Origin: a bacterium
Lineage (GTDB): Bacteria; Electryoneota; AABM5-125-24; Hatepunaeales; Hatepunaeaceae
NCBI GenBank assembly: GCA_013202285.1
Contig: JABMRV010000176.1
Location: forward strand, 1 to 39,678
Length of the DNA stretch: 39,678 nucleotides
Direction of reading: 5' to 3'
Shown: positions 16,255 through 23,971 of the stretch, piece after piece
Layout of the letters: each line of letters opens with the position of its first letter
Numbering within the stretch: the stretch's first letter is position 1
Position numbers and translations under genes: made by a program
Notes under the pieces: generated by a model
The model's input: the letters and a program-made list of their open reading frames with translations, nothing else
The model's database searches: none
Told to the model about the DNA's origin: nothing

Positions 16255-17346
16255 TCATCTGTTCTTACCCATGAATTCCTTCATGAACACGAGTAGGTCT
16301 TCGATGGCTTCTGGTGGAATCGCATTATACATCGAGACTCGAATCCCGCCGACGCTGCGATGCCCCTTCAGACCGTTGAAACCAGCCGTTTTGCCCTCAG
16401 CCACGAACTTCGCTTCGAGATCCTCGCTGGGCAGACGCATGCAGACGTTCATCCAACTGCGGCTGTCCTTATCGACTGGACCACGGTAGAAATCAGCGTT
16501 ATCATCCATGAAGCCGTACAGCATGTCAGCTTTCCTGCGATTGCGGGCTTCCATTGCGTCGAGACCGCCCATATCATCCAACCAGTGCAGCACCCTGTTC
16601 ATGAAGAAGATACCGAAAGTGTTACACGTATTGTACAGGGAGTTTTTCTCCACATGGGTATGATAATTCAGCATGGTTGTCAGACCACCGCGCGCCGTCT
16701 GCAAGAGATCATCGCGGATTATTACCAGCGTAACTCCCGATGGTCCGAGGTTCTTCTGAGCACCGGCGTAGATCATCGCAAAAGGGCTGGTGTCAAAACG
16801 ATGTGAGAAGATATCGCTGGACATATCGCTCACTATCGGCACATTCCCGGTATCGGGGAACTCAAGGAACTGCGTGCCTTTAATAGTATTGTTGCTGGTG
16901 ATATGGACGTAGGCTGCATTTTCCGTCAGCTTAAGTTCATGCTGTTTGGGCAGCCGCATGAAATTAACTTCGTTTCCGTCGAAGGCGATGTTTACGTTTC
17001 CGAAAAGTTTCGCCTCCTTGATCGCCTTGGTTGACCATGAACCGGTATTGATATAATCCGCGGTTTTTCCTTCGAGGAGGAAATTCATGGGCATCATGGC
17101 AAACTGCAACGATGCACCGCCCTGCAGAAACAATACATGATATTCATCACCGAGTTCGAACAGCTTCTTCACCATAGATACGGTATCATTATGAATCGCA
17201 TCGTATTCCTTGGAGCGATGCGACCATTCCATAATGTTCATGCCTGTGTTCTGATAGTTGAACCAGTTCTCATGAATGTATTCAAGAACTTCCAGCGGAA
17301 CCGCTGCCGGTCCGGCGTTGAAATTCCAGATTCTGTCGTATTTCAT
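16255..17346 (-). CDS. serC: Phosphoserine aminotransferase
   Basis: This PLP enzyme converts 3-phosphohydroxypyruvate to phosphoserine in the step after SerA. All 363 residues match the SerC family (about 360). Landmarks are the N-terminal RIWNFNAGPAAVP, the loop GGASLQF at 77-83, SDMSSDI at 173-179, and the Schiff-base Lys198 in YAGAQKNLGPSG. The C-terminal GHRSVGGIRVSMYNAI carries substrate-binding Arg residues. A good ribosome site (AAGGAGAAC) precedes the ATG. It follows the OLD-family gene by 27 nt. A second, broken copy of its first 45 nt exists upstream of that gene (19165-19212), which suggests that the serC locus has been rearranged. Confidence 0.95.
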   Translation of the reverse strand: MKYDRIWNFNAGPAAVPLEVLEYIHENWFNYQNTGMNIMEWSHRSKEYDAIHNDTVSMVKKLFELGDEYHVLFLQGGASLQFAMMPMNFLLEGKTADYINTGSWSTKAIKEAKLFGNVNIAFDGNEVNFMRLPKQHELKLTENAAYVHITSNNTIKGTQFLEFPDTGNVPIVSDMSSDIFSHRFDTSPFAMIYAGAQKNLGPSGVTLVIIRDDLLQTARGGLTTMLNYHTHVEKNSLYNTCNTFGIFFMNRVLHWLDDMGGLDAMEARNRRKADMLYGFMDDNADFYRGPVDKDSRSWMNVCMRLPSEDLEAKFVAEGKTAGFNGLKGHRSVGGIRVSMYNAIPPEAIEDLLVFMKEFMGKNR

Positions 17347-17373
17347 TTGAGTTGTTCTCCTTAAAGCAATGGA

Positions 17374-19119
17374 CTAAGTTACTAATAATTCAATTTTATC
17401 AAAAAGGTTTATAATATCTTGGTGTATTTCCTTATTCGTCATTGCTCCTGCTACTGCTTCCCGATTTAAGCTAAGTCCCGAAAAACTTTGTTGCAAACGA
17501 TTGAAAAGAGATTCATCCGAGTGAAACAACAATTCTTTACCATTGACTACTTTAAATACGTTTGCATCTAAGCTTCTCCAATCCTTATTTCGTGGTAAAG
17601 TGAGGTTTTCATCGGTAAAAAATGTATCTATGACCTGATGATAAGGAATTGCAAATAAATCATCTGTAACGTTCAGCATTTGTCGTAATGCCCTTCTCCA
17701 AGCGTCTGGAACAAGAAGATAATTTTCGATGTTCTTTCGTTTCCATTCAAAGAGAACCGCATTATCCTTATCAGGATGGAAAGCTGTTTCTTTCGAATCA
17801 TAATCAAACACTACCAAATGTTTCACTTTCGGGATGATTAACCTTAGTGATTTAAAATGTTTCTCGGCTCTTTCCAGCATTGTTTTTTTATCACCCCCGT
17901 GCATGCTGCGGAAATAAATTCTTCTGATATATTCGTCATATTCGAGTATGTTTGCCCATTTTCTGATTATTCGCTCATCGTTATCCCCCTCGACATATAC
18001 TATATAGGGTGAGGAACGTAAGCTCGTAATTTCTTGGTTTGATACTTCAGACATTGCTCTGATGACGTCTGGTTTGGAGGATTCTCGAGTTGGTTTGCCA
18101 CTCAATAGAGAGATGAACCTGTTTGCATCGACACCTCTTATGAGTTCCTCAGAGTGAGTCGCTATTATAAATTGAATACCGCGTTCTTGTGACATTTTGT
18201 CAAAGTAATCCAAAATAACTCGTTGAAGGTTGACATGAAGGTGCGCATCGGGTTCATCTATCAGGATGGTAGTAGGCTTAAAACCGTAGAGAAAAGCCAG
18301 CAATGTCAGGGTCTGATGAAATCCGCTGCCACCGGCAATAATATCATAGTTTTTTTTGTTTTCTACATACTCACATTTTATCTGGGTATCGACATGTCTT
18401 TCATATTCGGGTTTGTTAAGATCAACATTGAACCACTTACTAATGACCTCAGATATCTGACGCCAGTATTCATGATCATTTTCCTTATCTTTCTTTGTCG
18501 CCTCCTCTTCCTTTATTTTCTCTTCTTTCTGTTTAACTAACAACATCAAATTTCTCAAGATACTTCCTGGTTGACCCTTGCCAACTTGTTTCCTAAGTAC
18601 AGATATATCTCTCCACTCCTCAACTGGTTCTAATCCTGAGAATGGCGGTACGTAAGCGACAACGGGTAAAACCTTTTCCTTTTTACGAAAATCTGCCCAA
18701 CCTTCTGAGGGAATTGCAAATACCGATTGGGGTGAGTTATATCTTAATTTGGTACCAAATTCTTTTTCTATTCCATCACTTTCACGCCAAGTTACATTAA
18801 TCTCGATAAGAATATATTCCTGCTTTTTCTTATCACTTCTATTAATTGGTGTATATTTTCTATCGACTTTCTCGTTCCAGAGCAAATTGAATTCAGGAAC
18901 GGGAACTGCTGTAAAATTCGGCAATACGATCTGAATACCTGATTTACCTGTTCGCTTTGTACGACGGAATTCATCAATACAGAATTGCCAGATCGCCAAA
19001 GCTTGCAATATGGTACTCTTGCCGCAATTATTCTGACCAACGAGCAGGTCAAAGTTTGTGAAACTGTAAGTCTGTTCTTTAATGCTTTTAAAATTTCTGA
19101 TTACTAATTTCGTTATCAT
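17374..19119 (-). CDS. OLD-family ATP-dependent endonuclease (AAA ATPase + TOPRIM)
   Basis: The 581 residues show the OLD layout. An SMC/ABC-type ATPase has Walker A GQNNCGKST (28-36), signature-like GGSGFHQ (263-269), Walker B ILIDEPDAHLH (Asp288, Glu289) and switch His322 (ATHSEE). A Lys/Glu-rich helical segment (195-215) interrupts the ATPase. The TOPRIM half follows: Glu377 in VYVEGDND and DxD 439-441 in VVFDYD, then the WKRKNIENYLL motif common in this group. OLD proteins cut DNA, and several act in anti-phage defence. No UvrD-like helicase is adjacent, so this is a stand-alone type, not Gabija. It has its own GGGAGG ribosome site. The sequence is visibly AT-richer than serC. It is flanked by intact serC downstream and a serC remnant upstream, consistent with acquisition by recombination at serC. 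Confidence 0.88.
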   Translation of the reverse strand: MITKLVIRNFKSIKEQTYSFTNFDLLVGQNNCGKSTILQALAIWQFCIDEFRRTKRTGKSGIQIVLPNFTAVPVPEFNLLWNEKVDRKYTPINRSDKKKQEYILIEINVTWRESDGIEKEFGTKLRYNSPQSVFAIPSEGWADFRKKEKVLPVVAYVPPFSGLEPVEEWRDISVLRKQVGKGQPGSILRNLMLLVKQKEEKIKEEEATKKDKENDHEYWRQISEVISKWFNVDLNKPEYERHVDTQIKCEYVENKKNYDIIAGGSGFHQTLTLLAFLYGFKPTTILIDEPDAHLHVNLQRVILDYFDKMSQERGIQFIIATHSEELIRGVDANRFISLLSGKPTRESSKPDVIRAMSEVSNQEITSLRSSPYIVYVEGDNDERIIRKWANILEYDEYIRRIYFRSMHGGDKKTMLERAEKHFKSLRLIIPKVKHLVVFDYDSKETAFHPDKDNAVLFEWKRKNIENYLLVPDAWRRALRQMLNVTDDLFAIPYHQVIDTFFTDENLTLPRNKDWRSLDANVFKVVNGKELLFHSDESLFNRLQQSFSGLSLNREAVAGAMTNKEIHQDIINLFDKIELLVT

Positions 19120-19164
19120 AACATCTTCCTCCCTATGCCTTCCCCAATATTCCAGCCACGAACG

Positions 19165-19212
19165 TCAAGCCGCCGGTCCGGGATTGAAGTTCCAGATTCT
19201 TTCGTATTTCAT
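19165..19212 (-). pseudogene. serC: Remnant of a second serC 5' end
   Basis: A strong CAGGAGG ribosome site precedes an ATG at 19212 that opens MKYERIWNFNPGPAA and then stops (TGA 19165-19167). Intact SerC starts MKYDRIWNFNAGPAA, so 13 of 15 residues match, with several silent differences. After this point the similarity fades and the DNA runs into the OLD gene 45 nt later. It is not a recent exact duplication. It is either the stump of an older serC allele or a retained leader peptide translated ahead of the OLD gene. Confidence 0.85.
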
Positions 19213-19266
19213 TTTAAGGTTGACCTCCTGAAACATTGTATGTAAGTTTTTTGTTAAATTTCTTAA

Positions 19267-19371
19267 TTACTTTTCTCTTTTAGATCTTAAAGCAATCCGC
19301 AAGCACCACAGGAATCCTCCGTAGAGAACCACGCAGCCGAAGACCAACATAATCCACGCTGAAACAGGCAT
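19267..19371 (-). CDS. MetS-like small subunit of NSS transporter
   Basis: A 34-residue protein: one hydrophobic helix (SAWIMLVFGCVVLYGGFLWCL) followed by a basic tail (RIALRSKREK). Its ATG shares one base with the TAA of the NSS transporter (TAATG), a classic translational coupling. Small one-helix proteins directly behind NSS transporters form the MetS family; in Corynebacterium MetS is required with MetP for methionine and alanine uptake. Size, topology, basic tail and position all agree. It is below the usual size cut-off for automatic gene calling. Confidence 0.85.
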   Translation of the reverse strand: MPVSAWIMLVFGCVVLYGGFLWCLRIALRSKREK

Positions 19372-20861
19372 TATTGCACCTCCTTGCGTTTGAATTTAAT
19401 GCCGAGGAAGACTGAGATCGCAATCACCAGGATAATCATCCCCCAGCCACCGATCCAGTTAGCCCAGACAGGATAACCACCATAGGGTTCAGTGATACCT
19501 TTGATGAGAGATGAAATTAAAAAGTAACCCAAAATCAGTGGAGTAATAAACATTATGCAGATATCCCACCAGATCCCGATCCTTACTTCCGATGTTTCAT
19601 TTATCTCTCGGCGTAACTTCCTTGCCCCGAAAAACCATCCGATTACTATGCACTCCACCAACGCGATGGTCACTAAACCATAGTCGGACACGTAGTGATC
19701 TACGATGTCCAGCCAGTAGAGTCCTCCACGAGTGATGAATAACATTCCGATGATAAAACCTATGATGGATATCCATATTACAACCTTGATGTGCGTAATG
19801 CCAAGCGCATCTTTTAAGGGTGTGGCAAATCCTTCCACGAGGGAGAACGCCGAATCTATTCCCAGTGTCAGGAGCATAAAAAAGAACAGCACGCCAAAAA
19901 ACGGAGCCCAGAATGGTAGCTGTGAAATGATAGTGGGATAGGTTATGAATGCCAGGTCAGGTCCTGATTCAACGACGTCCTGTACAGGAACTCCCGTTTG
20001 ATAAGCAAGGAAACCGAGGGCTGAGAAAACAGCAAATCCGGCGAAAAAGCTGAATCCACAGTTGAGTAACCCGGTCATAAAAGCATTATTGGAGATATCG
20101 GCATCCTTGGGTAGATAACTGGCGTAGGCAGCAAGCACCGCCATCCCCAGAGACAGGGAAAACAGAACCTGTCCATAAGCCGCCAGCCAGACTCGCGGAT
20201 CAGCGAGCTTGCTGAAATCCGGTTGAAGATAATAGGTCACACCATCCACCGCACCGGGCAGGGTCAATCCTCGAATTGCCAGGATCACAAGGCAGAGCAC
20301 CGGTAAAGGTACCGTCACCATCACAACCTTTCCCACCGACTTGATGCCCTTCCAAAGAATTGCCACTATTGCAGCCCAGGTCAGTACAAGTCCGATTAGA
20401 AGAGGACCCTGGATAGCGCCCAGAACACCGGGACCGGATGACATGTTAAGAACGTGTTCTCTGAAGAAACTTCCAGCATCGTCGCCCCATGCCAATTTCA
20501 AGGAATACCAGATATAATCCCACGACCAAGCCATAATCGCACAGTAATATGTAACGATTGTAAAGGCACACAGACAAGCGAGCCAACCCGCCCAAGCCAT
20601 AAAGGGTCGTATAGACTCAAATGCTTGTGGAGCGCCTCCCTGTGCGCGTTTACCCATCACAAATTCCAGCATTAACAGCGGAAAACCACAGGTGAAAAGG
20701 GCAAAGAAGTAAGGGATGAGAAACGCTCCGCCGCCGTTCTCATAGCAGATGTAAGGGAACCGCCAGACATTACCAAGCCCGATGGCGGATCCCACCGCCG
20801 CCATTATAAATCCTGTGCGCGACGCCCAGTTTTCCCGTGAAATTGTCATGTTAAATCCCAT
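19371..20861 (-). CDS. Sodium-dependent amino-acid transporter, NSS/SNF family
   Basis: The 496-residue membrane protein starts with the NSS signature WASRTGFIMAAVGSAIGLGNVWRFPYICYENGGGAFLIPY: TM1 with the unwound GLGN sodium/substrate site and the RFPY motif. About twelve hydrophobic segments follow, and the substrate-site region of TM6 (LFSLSLGMAVLAAYASYL) is clear. It should couple sodium to uptake of a neutral amino acid. Pairing with a MetS-like subunit suggests a MetP-type role (methionine, alanine or related), which is inference. An alternative start at 20849 (MTISRENW) is possible. A good promoter lies 44 nt upstream. The serC remnant, OLD gene, serC and serA follow in the same direction. 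Confidence 0.92.
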   Translation of the reverse strand: MGFNMTISRENWASRTGFIMAAVGSAIGLGNVWRFPYICYENGGGAFLIPYFFALFTCGFPLLMLEFVMGKRAQGGAPQAFESIRPFMAWAGWLACLCAFTIVTYYCAIMAWSWDYIWYSLKLAWGDDAGSFFREHVLNMSSGPGVLGAIQGPLLIGLVLTWAAIVAILWKGIKSVGKVVMVTVPLPVLCLVILAIRGLTLPGAVDGVTYYLQPDFSKLADPRVWLAAYGQVLFSLSLGMAVLAAYASYLPKDADISNNAFMTGLLNCGFSFFAGFAVFSALGFLAYQTGVPVQDVVESGPDLAFITYPTIISQLPFWAPFFGVLFFFMLLTLGIDSAFSLVEGFATPLKDALGITHIKVVIWISIIGFIIGMLFITRGGLYWLDIVDHYVSDYGLVTIALVECIVIGWFFGARKLRREINETSEVRIGIWWDICIMFITPLILGYFLISSLIKGITEPYGGYPVWANWIGGWGMIILVIAISVFLGIKFKRKEVQ

Positions 20862-20904
20862 GTAATAGAGAAGAAATTTACAGGAAGTTTCTTGCTTAAG
20901 TGAA

Positions 20905-20933
20905 AACTTAACTTATTTGAAATGTTTTGTCAA
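20905..20933 (-). promoter_or_regulatory. Sigma-70-type promoter for the NSS transporter operon
   Basis: On the minus strand: TTGACA (20933-20928), a 17-nt spacer, then TAAGTT (20910-20905). It ends 44 nt before the transporter ATG. The -35 is consensus and the -10 matches moderately. Confidence 0.55.
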
Positions 20934-20946
20934 CTGTTTACAGTTC

Positions 20947-21126
20947 TTAGAGTTCGAATAATTCAGATGGTATGATTTTTTGATTCCTCGCTGAATCTTG
21001 TGGGTAAGGTTCGCAGTGATTGTAAATTTCCAGTTCCTGCACAATAATTGATCCTGAAAGATAACCACCTGAAGCGCCACTGTCAACCGTTGAAAGACTG
21101 TTCATCTGCAACTGCAACATATCCAT
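20947..21126 (-). CDS. Candidate small protein of 59 residues
   Basis: The frame opens at ATG 21126, with GAGG 5 nt upstream, and reads MDMLQLQMNSLSTVDSGASG..., ending IIPSELFEL with TAA at 20947. It is acidic, with no membrane segment and one Cys-Glu-Pro-Tyr cluster. I recognise no family. It lies in the 436-bp interval between the divergent NSS and cheD genes and overlaps no other feature except by proximity to the two promoters. Base composition and the open frame are compatible with a real gene, but chance cannot be excluded at this length. Confidence 0.35.
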   Translation of the reverse strand: MDMLQLQMNSLSTVDSGASGGYLSGSIIVQELEIYNHCEPYPQDSARNQKIIPSELFEL

Positions 21127-21163
21127 GCAATCCTCATAATTAGAAAGTCAGATTGTTAGATAC

Positions 21164-21192
21164 TTGAATTGACCATACTTTATTATTATATT
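21164..21192 (+). promoter_or_regulatory. Candidate promoter for cheD-HDOD
   Basis: TTGAAT (21164-21169), 17-nt spacer, TATATT (21187-21192), about 105 nt upstream of the cheD ATG. An overlapping TTGACC at 21169 gives a weaker alternative. The region is AT-rich, so chance matches are possible. Confidence 0.45.
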
Positions 21193-21297
21193 CGTATTCA
21201 ATTCATAGCACCAATTTGGTTCACTTCTATCAATGCGGCAGGTGCTGTAATTACTCAAATCGCAGTATCATCTATTCACTTTTAACGGGAAATTAAA

Positions 21298-21783
21298 ATG
21301 GCAACGCTTATCGTCGGGGTCGGTGAGTGCAAAGTCTCTAACAAGAACGGAGACAAAATCAGGGCTTTGACGCTGGGATCCTGCGTCTCGGTAATAGCCT
21401 TCGATCCGAAAAATCACGTTGCCGGTATCCTTAACATTGCCCTGCCCGACTCATCCATCAACAAAAAGCGTGTCACTGAACACCCCGGAATGTTTGCAAA
21501 CACCGGCATACCTCTGTTATTGCGTATGATGACTAAGTCAGGCTATGATGGAAAATCCGAATTGATTATAAAGCTCGCCGGGGGATCTACAATCCTTGAT
21601 TCTAACCAGACCTTTAATATCGGAAAAAGGAATATTCTTGCCGCTCGTAAGGCTTTGCATACCGTCAATCTGAAACCGGAAGCTGAGGATGTCAGCGATA
21701 ATTACAGCCGAACAGTCTCAATCGACGTTGTAACGGGAATAGTCATAGTATCATCACCGGGGAAGGGGCAATGGGATCTATGA
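21298..21783 (+). CDS. cheD: CheD-like protein lacking the catalytic His
   Basis: The 161 residues cover the whole CheD fold: GVGECKVSNKNGDKIRALTLGSCVSVIAFDP, LPDSS at 49-53, KLAGGSTIL, FNIGKRNILAARKAL and the closing strands. CheD deamidates glutamines on chemoreceptors with a Cys-His pair. The nucleophile is kept as Cys29 (LGSC), but the His that normally precedes the LPDS motif (xHxxLPDS) is Asn46 (GILNIALPDS). The Thr found six residues before the Cys in the Thermotoga enzyme is Ala23. Deamidase activity is therefore doubtful, and a binding role seems more likely. No chemotaxis gene is nearby; the partner is the overlapping HDOD gene. Confidence 0.85.
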   Translation: MATLIVGVGECKVSNKNGDKIRALTLGSCVSVIAFDPKNHVAGILNIALPDSSINKKRVTEHPGMFANTGIPLLLRMMTKSGYDGKSELIIKLAGGSTILDSNQTFNIGKRNILAARKALHTVNLKPEAEDVSDNYSRTVSIDVVTGIVIVSSPGKGQWDL

Positions 21784-22646
21784 ACGTTAAGCAAATGGTC
21801 GAACAACGCATCGGCGATATGGAAGTTCTGCCGAATGTGGTAATGAAATTGTTATCATTCACCGATGATGACGATCATTCCCTTAAAGACGTTGTAGCCG
21901 TCATCCAGAACGATCCCTCCCTGACAACCAGCGTGCTGCGTGTAGCGAATTCCGCTGCTTATGCTCCACGTACAGCCGTAACAACCCTCTCCAGAGCTAT
22001 TGTCATGTTAGGCGAAAAAATGGTTACAGGCATCGCCATCGGCTCCTGCCTTTCTCATATGTACAATGATTCACTTGATGGATATGAGAGCGTTAAAGGA
22101 GAATTCTGGAACCATTCCTTACGTTCAGCGATTGCAGCAAAGCAGATCAGCGGTTACGCCTTGAAGGACATTCAGGGAGATTTTGCCTTTACCGCCGGTC
22201 TGTTGCATGATATTGGAAAATCTGTCATCTCTGACTTTCTTATCGGTTCGAGTGAAATGTTGCGTAACTGGCTGGAGAGCGGGCAGGTTGAAGATTTCAT
22301 CCAGGCTGAAAGGAACCTTCTCGGTACAGACCATGCCGAAGTAGGATACGCTATATCCGTTAAATGGGGACTGCCTGAAATTCTGTGTGATGTTATCAAA
22401 TATCACCACCAACCCGGTCAGGCTCCCGAGGAAGAACGAGGTGTCCTGTACACAGTCCATCTCGGTGATATGGTAGCCCAGCTCGGCGGTTCAGGTACCG
22501 GTTCTGACAATCTGGCATATAAGATCGACGAGAACTATAAAGATTACATCAACATCGATGAGAGGAATCTAGATCTGGTTTTTCTTCAGGTACAGGATGA
22601 ATTCTGGGGAATAAAATCGGAGATCTTCTCAAGCGATAGGAATTAG
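21771..22646 (+). CDS. HDOD domain signalling protein
   Basis: The 291 residues form an HDOD domain (MEVLPNVVMKLLSFTDDDDHSLKDVVAVIQNDPSLTTSVLRVANSAAY at 17-63, LSRAIVMLG, FTAGLLHDIGK at about 141-151, HAEVGYAISVKWGLPEILCDVIKYHHQP). The HD pair in LLHDIGK and the later HH are present, whereas many HDOD proteins have lost metal ligands; enzymatic activity is still uncertain. HDOD proteins act as scaffolds in two-component and nucleotide signalling. The start is either ATG 21771 or ATG 21780; the latter overlaps the cheD stop as ATGA. The tight coupling implies that the two products are made together, perhaps as a complex. Confidence 0.88.
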   Translation: MGSMNVKQMVEQRIGDMEVLPNVVMKLLSFTDDDDHSLKDVVAVIQNDPSLTTSVLRVANSAAYAPRTAVTTLSRAIVMLGEKMVTGIAIGSCLSHMYNDSLDGYESVKGEFWNHSLRSAIAAKQISGYALKDIQGDFAFTAGLLHDIGKSVISDFLIGSSEMLRNWLESGQVEDFIQAERNLLGTDHAEVGYAISVKWGLPEILCDVIKYHHQPGQAPEEERGVLYTVHLGDMVAQLGGSGTGSDNLAYKIDENYKDYINIDERNLDLVFLQVQDEFWGIKSEIFSSDRN

Positions 22647-22785
22647 TATTACTTCACGTAGCCCGCATTCCTCGAATCCGTGGCAAATCCCAAAAGCTAT
22701 AAACAATACCTACCACTACCATCCAACGCAAATATCAATCAGGTATAATAAAATTCTCGCTTGATGATTTTACGATAAAATACTC

Positions 22786-22814
22786 TTGACCATAAGTTAG
22801 GCTTACCATATATT
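22786..22814 (+). promoter_or_regulatory. Sigma-70-type promoter for the porin-like gene
   Basis: TTGACC (22786-22791), exact 17-nt spacer, TATATT (22809-22814). It leaves an untranslated leader of about 75 nt before the ATG at 22896. The rest of the 22647-22895 interval shows no gene. Confidence 0.6.
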
Positions 22815-22895
22815 GTATGTAAGACAACATTATGTTGTGTCCGTCGTATTATATTAGCCCCAACAAACATTCAAAAAAAACACAAAGGAAGACGA

Positions 22896-23879
22896 ATGAA
22901 AAAAACAGGTGTCATTCTTACAGTCATTATCAGCTTCGTGATGAGCTTGTTAACAATCCACCCGGTGCAAGCTGAGGAGGTGACAGGCTGTCCCTTAGGA
23001 TTGAAAAAAGGTGTGATCTGGCTCAGATCGAGCACCGGTTACACATCAGCCGATAAGGTTTACTGGAACGCCAACCATGCAGAAGATCCCGAAATAACGG
23101 ATATTCTGGATGACTGGCACGCGCGGACAAAGCGGATTCACTTTAGGGTCGGTTACGGCTTAATGGACCGACTGGATATAGGAGTGGCTCTCGAATATCT
23201 GGACAAAGACATCAAAAAGCAGGTCTGGAAATGTAACCAGCAGAGTACTTGGACACCGGTCTGGAAAAGTAATAAAGCTCACGGTTTCGGAGATGTCTGG
23301 TTCACGGCAAAATATAAACTGATAGCTGATCGGGATCGGATCGAGGCAGTGTCGGTAGGGCTCGGTCTTAAGCTGGATGCCGCTGACGACCCTCTGGTTA
23401 CCAAAGGAATCGGAACTGGCACCAAAGACATCAGGCTTTGCGTTCTGTCACACTTAAACCACGGTCTCTTTCACTCCTGTTGCCACATCTTTTACGAATC
23501 ACGAGGTGAGGTGCGGGAGATCGAGGTAAAAAACTCGGAAGGACAGATGGTCCCATGGACGAAATCCGACTGGAACCTGGGCGACAAGCTCAACTACAAG
23601 TTCAACATTGAATATGGTCTCAACGAAGCAGGGACATTCCATGCACATCTCGCCGCTGTCGGCTGGCTCAAGTTTGAAGATAAGAATGCGAATGATGATA
23701 AGGTATCGGACAGCGACCGTTACGAACATTCCCTCTATCCAAAGATCGTCTTCCTACCTGAAGGTGAAAACGAAGAGCATCGAAAGGTTGCCTTCGGTCT
23801 TAAGATTCCGCTGAGTGTTAAAAAGGATTTCAGTTCAATGATTCAACCGAAACTGACCATGATGTGGACCTTCGGGTAA
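22896..23879 (+). CDS. Outer-membrane beta-barrel protein, phenol-degradation MetA-like type
   Basis: The protein has 327 residues. The signal peptide is MKKTGVILTVIISFVMSLLTIHPVQAEE, with an AGGAAG ribosome site before the ATG. The mature protein is made of alternating amphipathic strands: FRVGYGLMDRLDIGVALEYL, FGDVWFTAKYKLIAD, VSVGLGLKLDAADDPLVTKGIGTGTKDI, and a last strand ending in MWTFG. The 'GxGD...K(Y)xL...GLGLKLxxGD' order is that of the MetA-type barrel family (PF13557-like), which includes putative transporters. The family call is tentative. Four Cys (GC at 31-32, CN, CVLSH, SCCHIF) are unusual for such barrels. It has its own promoter and is convergent with nfnB. Confidence 0.65.
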   Translation: MKKTGVILTVIISFVMSLLTIHPVQAEEVTGCPLGLKKGVIWLRSSTGYTSADKVYWNANHAEDPEITDILDDWHARTKRIHFRVGYGLMDRLDIGVALEYLDKDIKKQVWKCNQQSTWTPVWKSNKAHGFGDVWFTAKYKLIADRDRIEAVSVGLGLKLDAADDPLVTKGIGTGTKDIRLCVLSHLNHGLFHSCCHIFYESRGEVREIEVKNSEGQMVPWTKSDWNLGDKLNYKFNIEYGLNEAGTFHAHLAAVGWLKFEDKNANDDKVSDSDRYEHSLYPKIVFLPEGENEEHRKVAFGLKIPLSVKKDFSSMIQPKLTMMWTFG

Positions 23880-23880
23880 T

Positions 23881-23963
23881 AATTATGGGGACACCTTATT
23901 TAACTTCTATCTTTGCTTATATTGGTTAGTTAGTAAAATATTAAGTAAGGTGTCCCCATTATT
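23881..23963. repeat. 22-bp inverted repeat with GGGGACACCTTA core
   Basis: The left arm 23881-23902 and right arm 23942-23963 match with two mismatches (AATnATGGGGACACCTTAnTTA) around a 39-nt AT-rich centre. It lies exactly between the convergent porin-like and nfnB stops. It could act as a terminator in both directions or be a miniature mobile element. No transposase is nearby. Confidence 0.85.
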
Positions 23964-23971
23964 CCTCTCTG

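Noticed and set aside
17374-19119. Gabija (GajAB) defence system
   Set aside because: The OLD-type ATPase-TOPRIM is present, but no UvrD-like helicase gene is adjacent on either side.
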